From an uncultured Alphaproteobacteria bacterium (GTDB taxonomy: Bacteria; Pseudomonadota; Alphaproteobacteria; Bin95), in contig CAJXVF010000097.1 of the NCBI GenBank assembly GCA_913060845.1, positions 1 to 7,802 of the forward strand: DNA of 7,802 nucleotides, written 5' to 3'. This document shows positions 1 to 5,735 of the stretch, piece by piece. The notes beneath the pieces are model-generated. The model saw only the letters and a program-made list of their open reading frames with translations, ran no database searches and was not told the DNA's origin. Both the position numbers and the translations under genes were made by a program. The first letter of the stretch is position 1. Every line of letters begins with the position of its first letter.

Positions 1-34
1 TTCGTCGGCAGCGTCAGATGTGTATAAGAGACAG
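1..34 (+). other. Untrimmed Nextera (Tn5) read-1 adapter
   Basis: Bases 2-15 (TCGTCGGCAGCGTC) are the Nextera read-1 handle and bases 16-34 (AGATGTGTATAAGAGACAG) are the 19-bp Tn5 mosaic end. Base 1 (T) would be the last base of an i5 index. This is library sequence, not genome. It opens the fabI frame with a GTG at 20-22 and adds the false residues MYKRQ. Genomic sequence begins at 35. Confidence 0.98.
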
Positions 35-547
35 GACACCAGCCGTGAGAATTTCCAACGCAGTCTCGACATTTCCTGCTTCTCCTTCACGGACATGTGC
101 CGCCGCGCTGGCGAGATCATGCCAAACGGCGGCAGCCTGCTGACGCTGACATATCTGGGGGCCGAGCGCGTCGTGCCCCACTACAATGTAATGGGCGTCG
201 CCAAAGCAGCGCTGGAAGCCAGTGTCCGCTACTTGGCCCAGGATTTTGGCAAGGACGGCATTCGCGTGAATTCGCTTTCTGCTGGGCCGGTTAAGACGCT
301 GGCGGCCTCTGGCATTGGCGATTTCCGCTACATTCTGAAATGGAATGAGCTGAACGCGCCGATGGAACGCAATGTGACGATTGAGGATGTTGGGGGTGCA
401 GGCATGTATCTTCTCTCCAACCTCGCCAGCGGCGTTTCAGGCGAAAACCACCATGTTGATGGCGGCTATCATGCTGTCGGCATGCTGAACACGCGGAACG
501 CGCGCGAAGTCTCCGCGCTTCTGGCGGATTTCAAAGGAAAGGAATAG
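35..547 (+). CDS. fabI: Enoyl-[acyl-carrier-protein] reductase (NADH), 5'-truncated
   Basis: This is the C-terminal 170 residues of FabI, the short-chain dehydrogenase/reductase that performs the last, NAD(P)H-dependent reduction of each fatty-acid elongation cycle in the cytoplasm. The FabI-type active site is visible: residues 40-57 of the fragment contain YLGAERVVPHYNVMGVAK. Its Y40, Y50 and K57 have the same spacing as Tyr146, Tyr156 and Lys163 of E. coli FabI. The downstream blocks RVNSLSAGPVKTLAASGI and GENHHVDGGYH are also typical. By that alignment about 106 N-terminal residues, including the dinucleotide-binding glycine motif, are missing to the left. The apparent start at base 20 is adapter; the first genomic codon is GAC at 35-37. 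The TAG stop lies 6 nt before aroC, so the two are probably cotranscribed. The family call is very secure; whether the cell has a second fabI copy cannot be seen. Confidence 0.95.
   Translation, partial: DTSRENFQRSLDISCFSFTDMCRRAGEIMPNGGSLLTLTYLGAERVVPHYNVMGVAKAALEASVRYLAQDFGKDGIRVNSLSAGPVKTLAASGIGDFRYILKWNELNAPMERNVTIEDVGGAGMYLLSNLASGVSGENHHVDGGYHAVGMLNTRNAREVSALLADFKGKE
534..543 (+). promoter_or_regulatory. Shine-Dalgarno site of aroC inside the fabI 3' end
   Basis: A double purine-rich run (AAGG then AAAGGA) covers the last codons of fabI and ends 10 nt before the aroC ATG at 554. It supports that start and suggests that aroC is read from the fabI transcript. Confidence 0.65.
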
Positions 548-553
548 CCGCTT

Positions 554-1696
554 ATGGCTGGCAATAGTTTCGGCCAGGCGTTTCGCTTCACCACCTGGGG
601 CGAGAGCCATGGGCCTGCAATCGGCTGCGTGATTGACGGCTGCCCGCCGGGCGTGCCGCTTTCTGAGGCCGACATCCAGCCCTATCTGGACAAGCGCCGC
701 CCAGGCCAATCCCGCTTTGTCACGCAACGCCAAGAACCAGACCAAGCCCGTATTCTCTCCGGCGTATTTGAAGGCCTAACGACGGGTACGCCGATTTCCA
801 TCGAGATCCAAAACGCTGATCAGCGCTCCAAAGATTATTCCGAGATCGCAGCGCAATACCGCCCTGGCCACGCAGATTTCTCCTATGACGCCAAATATGG
901 CCACCGAGATTATCGGGGTGGCGGGCGCTCCTCCGCCCGTGAAACAGCCATGCGCGTTGCCGCAGGCGCTGTCGCGCGGAAAGCGTTGACGTCCATTCTG
1001 GGAGGATCGGCAATCATCCACGGCGCTGTCGCCCAGATTGGTCCAGATTATGCGGACCGGTCCCAGTGGGACTGGGATCAAGTCGATCAGAATCCATTCT
1101 TCTGCCCAGAAGCCGCAACGGCTGTCCGCTGGGAAGGCTTAGTTGACGCCGCACGCAAGGATGGGTCATCGCTCGGCGCGATTATTGAGATCGTGGCAGA
1201 AGGGTTTCCGGCTGGTCTTGGCGAGCCGATCTATTCAAAGCTCGACAGCGATATCGCGTGCGGCCTGATGACGATCAATGCCGTTAAAGGCGTTGAGATC
1301 GGTGATGGCTTTGCAGCCGCCGCCATGCGTGGTGAAGACGCCCACGACGCCATGCGCGCTTCAAACGAAGGCGGGGTGCGGTTTGAAAGCAATCACGCTG
1401 GCGGCATACTAGGCGGTATCTCCAGTGGCCAGCCGATTGTTGCGCGGTTCGCAGTGAAGCCAACCAGCTCCATCCTCATCCCCCGCCCCAGCGTCAATCG
1501 TGACGGCGAGGAAATTGAGGTCCGCACCAAAGGCCGCCACGATCCCTGCGTCGGCATCCGCGCCGTACCAGTCGGCGAGGCCATGGTCGCGGTTGTCCTC
1601 CTGGATCATCTGCTGCGCCAGCGTGGCCTTCGCGGGCCGGATTGGCCAGAAGCGAAACGCCAAACAGCACACACAGCAACACGAGCGGCTGGCTGA
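554..1696 (+). CDS. aroC: Chorismate synthase
   Basis: Complete 380-residue chorismate synthase, which converts 5-enolpyruvylshikimate-3-phosphate to chorismate, the last step of the shikimate pathway. The enzyme needs reduced FMN although there is no net redox change. All three family signatures are present: [14 protein letters not shown] at residues 16-29, [18 protein letters not shown] at 122-139, and [17 protein letters not shown] at 328-344. The two histidines expected in the active site are H19 (GESHG) and H106 (RPGHAD). The [13 protein letters not shown] block at 280-292 is also conserved. The ATG start is supported by an AAGGAAAGGA purine-rich site at 534-543, about 10 nt upstream, and by the 6-nt spacing from fabI. 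The last 25 or so residues after the core (from about 355) are Arg/Ala-rich and look like a variable tail. An FMN reductase, needed if the enzyme is monofunctional, is not encoded here. Confidence 0.97.
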   Translation: MAGNSFGQAFRFTTWGESHGPAIGCVIDGCPPGVPLSEADIQPYLDKRRPGQSRFVTQRQEPDQARILSGVFEGLTTGTPISIEIQNADQRSKDYSEIAAQYRPGHADFSYDAKYGHRDYRGGGRSSARETAMRVAAGAVARKALTSILGGSAIIHGAVAQIGPDYADRSQWDWDQVDQNPFFCPEAATAVRWEGLVDAARKDGSSLGAIIEIVAEGFPAGLGEPIYSKLDSDIACGLMTINAVKGVEIGDGFAAAAMRGEDAHDAMRASNEGGVRFESNHAGGILGGISSGQPIVARFAVKPTSSILIPRPSVNRDGEEIEVRTKGRHDPCVGIRAVPVGEAMVAVVLLDHLLRQRGLRGPDWPEAKRQTAHTATRAAG

Positions 1697-1720
1697 TCTA
1701 AACCAGCATTCGGCCATACA

Positions 1721-1760
1721 AAAAGGGCTGCGGACATTCTCAAATGTCCGCAGCCCTTTT
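1721..1760. terminator. Bidirectional intrinsic terminator between aroC and pckA
   Basis: The left arm 1721-1738 and right arm 1743-1760 are perfectly complementary over 18 bp (core GGGCTGCGGACATT), closed by a 4-nt loop CTCA. The outer pairs are A-T, so RNA from the + strand ends the stem in UUUU and RNA from the - strand ends it in UUUUU (1720-1724 read in reverse). It sits in the 88-nt gap between the convergent stops of aroC (1696) and pckA (1785), the expected place for a shared terminator. Confidence 0.92.
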
Positions 1761-1784
1761 GCGTTTGGGAGTGCGTGAAGTGTC

Positions 1785-3377
1785 TTAGGCTTTCTTACGA
1801 ATGGCCGCCGCGTTCACTGCATCAGATACATCGCCTTCGAACTGTTTGAAATTCTCTTCGAAGTCAGCGACGAGGCTCTGGGCGGTTGCATCATAGGCAT
1901 CTTTGTCTGACCAGGAGCCGCGTGGGTCCAGGGCTTCAGCCGGGACGTCCGGGCAGCTTTCTGGAACTTGGAGGCCGAAGTTTGGATCTTCGCGCAGAGG
2001 CGCATCTGCCAGCACGCCATCAAGGGCGGCCCGTAGCATTGCCCGAGTGTGCTTGATCGACATGCGATGGCCGGTGCCGTAAGCGCCGCCCGTCCAGCCC
2101 GTGTTCACCAGCCAGCAATTCGCTTCGCTCGCTGCAATGCGCTCACCCAGCAGCTTGGCGTATTCGGTTGGCTTGCGTGTCATGAACGGTGCGCCGAAGC
2201 AGGTGGAGAATGTCGCCTGTGGTTCTGCGCCCAAGCCCTTTTCCGTGCCAGCGACGCGCGCCGTATAGCCGGAGAGGAAGTGGTACATTGCCTGTTCTGG
2301 CGTCAGCTTGGAGATTGGCGGCAACACGCCAAACGCATCTGCCGTGAGCATGATGACATTGGTTGGATGCGGGCCCTGGCCGGTTTCAGACGCGTTCGGA
2401 ATGAAATCCAGCGGATAGCAGGAGCGCGTGTTCTCTGTGAGAGACCGGTCCGCCAAATCGAGCTGGCGGGTGATGGGATCCATCACAACGTTTTCCAGCA
2501 CTGTGCCGAAGCGTTGGGAGGCCGCAAAAATCTCAGGCTCAGCCGCAGCAGAAAGGTCGATCACCTTGGCGTAGCAGCCGCCTTCAAAATTGAAGACGCC
2601 TTTATCGCTCCAACCATGCTCATCATCGCCGATCAACGTGCGGCTGGCGTCTGCGGAGAGTGTGGTTTTGCCGGTGCCTGATAGGCCGAAGAAAATGGCG
2701 CTATCACCTTTAGGGCCGATATTGGCAGAGCAATGCATCGGCATAACGCCCTGGGGCGGCAGCAGATGGTTCATCAGCGAGAATACGCTCTTCTTGATTT
2801 CACCGGCATATGAGGTGCCAGCAATCACAATGACATGCTTGGTGAGATTGGCCGCAATCACGGTTTCGGAGCGGCTACCGTCAATCGTCGGGTCGGCCTT
2901 AAAGCCAGGCGCCTGGATGACAACGTAGTCTGGCTCAAACGCGTTCAAATCTTCGCGCGCCGGGCGGATGAACATGTTGCGGGCAAACAGATTGTGCCAC
3001 GCTTGCTCTGTGATCACGCGGACCTTCAAGCGGTAGCCTGAATCGGCACCTGCATAGAGATCCTGCACATAAACCTGCCGGTTCTGCAGATATGCGCGCA
3101 CCCGGTGGTGCAGCCGGTCAAAGGCTTCTGGCGTCATCGGCTGGTTGACCGCGCCCCAATTCACCTCATTTTCGGAGAGGCTATCGCGGACAATGAACTT
3201 GTCCTTGGGCGAGCGGCCTGTGTGTTGGCCAGTTTCGCACAAAAGTGCGCCGCCAGCGCCAATATGGCCATCGCCTGCAGCGACTGCGGCTTCGTAAAGC
3301 GCTTCAGCGCCCAAGTTCCATTGAGCGCCGGCGACTTGGCCGAGCCCGTGACGTTCGAGCCGTGATGTGGTGTCCAC
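1785..3377 (-). CDS. pckA: Phosphoenolpyruvate carboxykinase (ATP)
   Basis: Complete 530-residue ATP-dependent PEP carboxykinase, which converts oxaloacetate and ATP to PEP, CO2 and ADP, the entry step of gluconeogenesis from C4 acids. Visible motifs in order: substrate loop GRSPKDK at 54-60; [17 protein letters not shown] at 187-203, with the Tyr and Lys that bind substrate and metal; MHCSAN at 214-219, with the metal-ligand His; the P-loop [13 protein letters not shown] at 231-243; kinase-2 LIGDDEHGW at 248-256, with the metal-binding Asp pair; and [10 protein letters not shown] at 262-271. Its length fits the family (E. coli about 540). No ATG lies near the N-terminus. The start is GTG at 3375-3377, with AGGAAA at 3386-3391 8 nt upstream. 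In many Rhizobiales pckA neighbours the chvI/chvG two-component genes; that arrangement is not seen here. It lies 179 nt after the upstream gene and probably has its own promoter. Confidence 0.97.
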   Translation of the reverse strand: MDTTSRLERHGLGQVAGAQWNLGAEALYEAAVAAGDGHIGAGGALLCETGQHTGRSPKDKFIVRDSLSENEVNWGAVNQPMTPEAFDRLHHRVRAYLQNRQVYVQDLYAGADSGYRLKVRVITEQAWHNLFARNMFIRPAREDLNAFEPDYVVIQAPGFKADPTIDGSRSETVIAANLTKHVIVIAGTSYAGEIKKSVFSLMNHLLPPQGVMPMHCSANIGPKGDSAIFFGLSGTGKTTLSADASRTLIGDDEHGWSDKGVFNFEGGCYAKVIDLSAAAEPEIFAASQRFGTVLENVVMDPITRQLDLADRSLTENTRSCYPLDFIPNASETGQGPHPTNVIMLTADAFGVLPPISKLTPEQAMYHFLSGYTARVAGTEKGLGAEPQATFSTCFGAPFMTRKPTEYAKLLGERIAASEANCWLVNTGWTGGAYGTGHRMSIKHTRAMLRAALDGVLADAPLREDPNFGLQVPESCPDVPAEALDPRGSWSDKDAYDATAQSLVADFEENFKQFEGDVSDAVNAAAIRKKA

Positions 3378-3385
3378 CGGATTCG

Positions 3386-3391
3386 TTTCCT
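3386..3391 (-). promoter_or_regulatory. Shine-Dalgarno site supporting the GTG start of pckA
   Basis: The minus strand reads AGGAAA here, 8 nt before the GTG at 3377-3375. This decides the start, because no ATG is available in the family-conserved N-terminal stretch. Confidence 0.65.
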
Positions 3392-3477
3392 GGAGCGATT
3401 AGCGTTTGGGGTCCCCGCTCAGCCAGCCAAATCACCCCCGTCATCACAACAAGGTATTGACCGCACCGAACACTTTA

Positions 3478-3507
3478 AACATAGGCGCCCGCCTGTCAGG
3501 CTTGCAA
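3478..3507 (-). promoter_or_regulatory. Candidate sigma70-type promoter of pckA, with an internal palindrome
   Basis: On the minus strand TTGCAA (3507-3502) and TATGTT (3483-3478) are separated by 18 bp; each matches four of six consensus bases. Transcription would begin near 3470, giving a leader of about 90 nt before the GTG. The spacer holds a perfect inverted repeat, GCCTG-T-CAGGC at 3491-3501, which could be an operator or chance. This comes from visual inspection only. The rest of the 3378-3556 gap shows only a weak 5-bp hairpin at 3523-3536. Confidence 0.35.
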
Positions 3508-3556
3508 TATGACAAACGTGCTAACGCCTTCGCGTTTTGCCGATTGCGGCCCTATG

Positions 3557-4051
3557 TCACGGATTTCCGGTGGATAGCTTGATCATACCTGGGTCCAACG
3601 TCACTGCACGGCCAAACCCGGCGACGAGATGGGCGGATGTGAGCGCCAGCCGATAGAGCTTCATATCGCCAAAGTCGATGTAGAGCGCCGATTCGGGCCG
3701 TGCTGCAAGATAGGCTGCGCGATCCTGCTCCAGCGGCGGCTGTACGGTTCCTTGAACCGTCAGTCTGGCGGTCTTCAAGGGCTGCTTTGGGTTTACCGCG
3801 CCACTGAATAGCAGGCTGGCAGCCCCGCCATCAGCCAGAGCGCCCCCAAGTGCACGGCCATGGGCGGAAAGATCAGACGCCAGAATGAGCGGCGCGCCAT
3901 CGGCACCCAATGCCGGGGCTTTAAAAGCAGCGTAGGGCTGACCATCTGCGATAAACGCAAGCGTCGCCGACGCAGCCTCTTGCATCAACTTAACGGCAAG
4001 AGCAGCGTCTCCGGCGTCGGCTTCTGGCCGCACCGGGCGGTCCGCAGCCAT
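3557..4051 (-). CDS. HugZ-like pyridoxamine 5'-phosphate oxidase-fold (split-barrel FMN/heme-binding) protein
   Basis: This is a 164-residue protein of the PNPOx-like split beta-barrel superfamily, closest by eye to the HugZ branch. Supporting features are the N-terminal helix and strand VKLMQEAASATLAFIADGQP (about residues 21-40), the strand/loop GAPLILASDLSAHGRAL, the barrel strand ARLTVQGTV (about 96-104), and the C-terminal signature RPESALYIDFGDMKLYRL...HLVAGFGRA (about 118-149). HugZ proteins bind or degrade heme and other family members bind FMN; the ligand here is unknown. It lacks the C-terminal DUF2470/heme-ligand extension of full-length HugZ (about 250 residues), so it is a single-domain form. 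The frame opens at TTG 4054-4052, but the adjacent ATG at 4051-4049 is preferred. It starts 4 nt after the stop of the ComD-like gene with no strong Shine-Dalgarno, suggesting translational coupling. Its place after a dehydrogenase and a decarboxylase is unusual, and its role there is unknown. Confidence 0.8.
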   Translation of the reverse strand: MAADRPVRPEADAGDAALAVKLMQEAASATLAFIADGQPYAAFKAPALGADGAPLILASDLSAHGRALGGALADGGAASLLFSGAVNPKQPLKTARLTVQGTVQPPLEQDRAAYLAARPESALYIDFGDMKLYRLALTSAHLVAGFGRAVTLDPGMIKLSTGNP

Positions 4052-4055
4052 CAAG

Positions 4056-4574
4056 CTAAAATGCTTTAGCGCCTAGCAGCTTCTGGCCGAGCAATACGGC
4101 GACGCATTGATGGGATTTGTAGGCCATCGTCATAGCGGCTTCTGCTGCGGGCAGAACTTCCTCAGCGCTGTCGGCCCGCAGAACAACAAACTCGCAGGCT
4201 TTCAAGATGTTCTCGACCGATAACCCCATGGGCATCTGCCAGGGATTACCCTCGCCAAAATCACCGCGCATCGTCATGAATGTCACGAATGGGAAGCGGC
4301 CAAGGCGCGGTAGAGAGAACATGTTTACGCAGTTGCCAGCGCCGCTGGACTGCATCAACAAAACAGACTTTTCACCGCCGAGCCATGCGCCGGCAGCCAT
4401 AGCCACGCCTTCTTCTTCAGTCGTCAGCGATACAGCGTGAACGCTATCGTCATCCAAAGCACGTTCTATCATCACGCGGTGGCCGGCGTCCGGCACATAG
4501 CTGATCTGGGTAACGCCGTGCTTTTTGGTGAGCAGGTCGTACATATCGTGCGCCCAGGGCTGATCGTCTGCCAT
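4056..4574 (-). CDS. ThDP-binding alpha subunit, sulfopyruvate/phosphonopyruvate decarboxylase (ComD) type
   Basis: This 172-residue protein is made only of the PYR-type (N-terminal) thiamine-diphosphate domain. In ComD (sulfopyruvate decarboxylase alpha) this domain pairs with a separate PP-domain subunit (ComE) to decarboxylate a 2-oxoacid to an aldehyde. Typical features are SYVPDAGH at 25-32, the cofactor-activating glutamate within TTEEEGVAMAAGAWLGG (51-67; probably E54 by alignment to the PYR-domain Glu of pyruvate decarboxylase), and LLMQSSGAGNCVNMFSLPRL at 72-91. No PP domain (GDG...N metal-binding motif) is present in this gene or elsewhere in the window. The ATG is supported by GAGGA at 4579-4583, 4 nt upstream. 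The gene lies 48 nt after the dehydrogenase gene. The decarboxylase family is clear. The substrate (sulfopyruvate, phosphonopyruvate or another 2-oxoacid) is not resolved, so no gene symbol is given. Confidence 0.85.
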   Translation of the reverse strand: MADDQPWAHDMYDLLTKKHGVTQISYVPDAGHRVMIERALDDDSVHAVSLTTEEEGVAMAAGAWLGGEKSVLLMQSSGAGNCVNMFSLPRLGRFPFVTFMTMRGDFGEGNPWQMPMGLSVENILKACEFVVLRADSAEEVLPAAEAAMTMAYKSHQCVAVLLGQKLLGAKAF

Positions 4575-4578
4575 TATA

Positions 4579-4583
4579 TCCTC
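4579..4583 (-). promoter_or_regulatory. Shine-Dalgarno site of the ComD-like gene
   Basis: The minus strand reads GAGGA, followed by TATA and the ATG at 4574-4572. It is a good match with a slightly short spacer, and it fixes the start of the ThDP alpha-subunit gene in the 48-nt gap after the dehydrogenase stop. Confidence 0.6.
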
Positions 4584-4622
4584 GCGGTGTCTTGAAACGG
4601 TTGAATTGAGAGCCTAACGCAA

Positions 4623-5720
4623 TCAGGCGAGGCCCGCCATCTCGACGGCGTCTGCCCGGCTGAAGCCACTTTTCTCTCCAGCCTGGAGAATTGAGTCCCA
4701 GGCGATGTCAGCGATGGGAACGCCGTTCGCCAAGCGCTCGGCCTTGCGGGCGCGTTCCGGTTCACCCGGCACCAGCACTTCAGTATGGCCTGCGGCAGGC
4801 GTCGAGCTTTTGACGAAATCGATGTACCCCTTCACGTCCTCGGCGAAGAAGTTGTCCTCCTCCATGAACGCGTCGATGGTCAGGTAGATCGACAACATAC
4901 CGTTGGCGAAATTGCGCGGGCCAGGGCCAGCTGCACCATTACCGGTGAGCGACCCGCCGAGCAGTTCGCACATCAGCGCCAGACCGGAGCCTTTATGTTC
5001 GCCCATGGCACGGATAGCGCCTTTGCCGTTGCGATGATCTGGCGGCGCATCAGGCCCAGCGAGGCCATAGAGTGCATCTGGGCTTTGGCTGGACTTGCCT
5101 TCCTCGTCAATCAAAGCGCCCTCTGGCAAGGCTTTGCCGCCTTTGGCAGCCACCAGCACCTTACCTTCAGCCACGATAGAGGTCGCGAAATCTAGAATAT
5201 GCGGCGGACCGTCCGGCTGTGGCACGCCAACGCAGAATGGAGCCGTGGAGAATCGGCGTTCCCGACCGCCAAAGGGGGCGACAAGTTCACTGCCGCGCGC
5301 ATTGACGAAGTGGATCGAGACAAGGCCTTCCGCAGCCGCCTGCTCTGCCCATGCGCCCACACGGCCGATATGCCCAGCGTTCTTCAGCGTGACGATGGAT
5401 ACTTCCATCTCCTTCGCTTTTTTGATGCCGATATCGACCGCAAGCGGCGCCACTGTCTGCCCAAATCCCATCTGGCCATCAACGACTGCCAGCACGGGAG
5501 ATTCTTTGGCGATGCGGATCCCCTGCCCCGCTTTGATCAGCCCACTCGCCATCCAATCAACATAGCGCAACGTGCGGATGACACCGTGGCTGTCATGGCC
5601 GGTCAGGTTTGCCGTGACCAGATTGTCAGCGACGCGCAAGGATTCCGCATCATCGCATCCGGCATGGCGGAACACGGCGGCAACCACATTGGTCAGCCGA
5701 TCGGCAGCAATATCAGGCAT
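4623..5720 (-). CDS. Ldh2/MDG-family NAD(P)-dependent 2-hydroxyacid dehydrogenase (malate/sulfolactate dehydrogenase type)
   Basis: Complete 365-residue member of the Ldh2 (malate/L-lactate/ureidoglycolate/sulfolactate dehydrogenase) family, which is unrelated to the Rossmann-fold lactate and malate dehydrogenases. It should oxidise a 2-hydroxyacid, or reduce a 2-oxoacid, in the cytoplasm with NAD(P). Family hallmarks are LTGHDSHGVIR at 39-49, NAGHIGRVGAWAEQAA at 114-129 with the catalytic His (H117), APFCVGVPQP at 160-169, ILDFATSIVAEGKV at 175-188, and GEHKGSGLALMCELLGGSLTG at 240-260 with the cofactor-loop Lys. Length fits the family (about 330-370). The ATG at 5720-5718 lies 15 nt after the dctM stop; its ribosome site is weak. 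Relatives include ComC ((R)-sulfolactate dehydrogenase), AllD, and YiaK/DlgD, whose gene also sits next to a TRAP transporter (yiaMNO). The ComD-like neighbour favours a ComC-like role, but specificity cannot be read from the sequence. Confidence 0.9.
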   Translation of the reverse strand: MPDIAADRLTNVVAAVFRHAGCDDAESLRVADNLVTANLTGHDSHGVIRTLRYVDWMASGLIKAGQGIRIAKESPVLAVVDGQMGFGQTVAPLAVDIGIKKAKEMEVSIVTLKNAGHIGRVGAWAEQAAAEGLVSIHFVNARGSELVAPFGGRERRFSTAPFCVGVPQPDGPPHILDFATSIVAEGKVLVAAKGGKALPEGALIDEEGKSSQSPDALYGLAGPDAPPDHRNGKGAIRAMGEHKGSGLALMCELLGGSLTGNGAAGPGPRNFANGMLSIYLTIDAFMEEDNFFAEDVKGYIDFVKSSTPAAGHTEVLVPGEPERARKAERLANGVPIADIAWDSILQAGEKSGFSRADAVEMAGLA

Positions 5721-5735
5721 GGGATATGAGACTCG

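Noticed and set aside
437..1081. Several minus-strand frames of 97-102 residues across fabI and aroC.
   Set aside because: They overlap well-conserved coding sequence of fabI/aroC on the other strand and have shadow-like composition.
2049..2681. 210-residue open frame on the + strand.
   Set aside because: It lies wholly antisense to pckA, whose protein carries every family motif. The frame's Arg/Cys/His-rich composition is typical of a shadow in GC-rich DNA.
3523..3536. AACGC-CTTC-GCGTT hairpin with a following T-run after the HugZ-like gene, as a possible terminator.
   Set aside because: The stem is only 5 bp, and the T-run is on the + strand side, the wrong direction for the minus-strand operon that ends at 3557.
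4052..4054. TTG as the start of the HugZ-like gene (one residue longer).
   Set aside because: An ATG follows immediately at 4051-4049 and is the more likely initiator; the difference is one residue.
4623..5720. Classical malate or lactate dehydrogenase (Rossmann-fold MDH/LDH).
   Set aside because: There is no N-terminal GxGxxG fold. The GHDSHG, NAGH and GEHKGSGLAL motifs place it in the unrelated Ldh2 family.
5095..5729. Two overlapping + strand open frames (156 and 176 residues).
   Set aside because: Both are antisense to the Ldh2-type dehydrogenase gene, show no recognisable motif and have no convincing start context.
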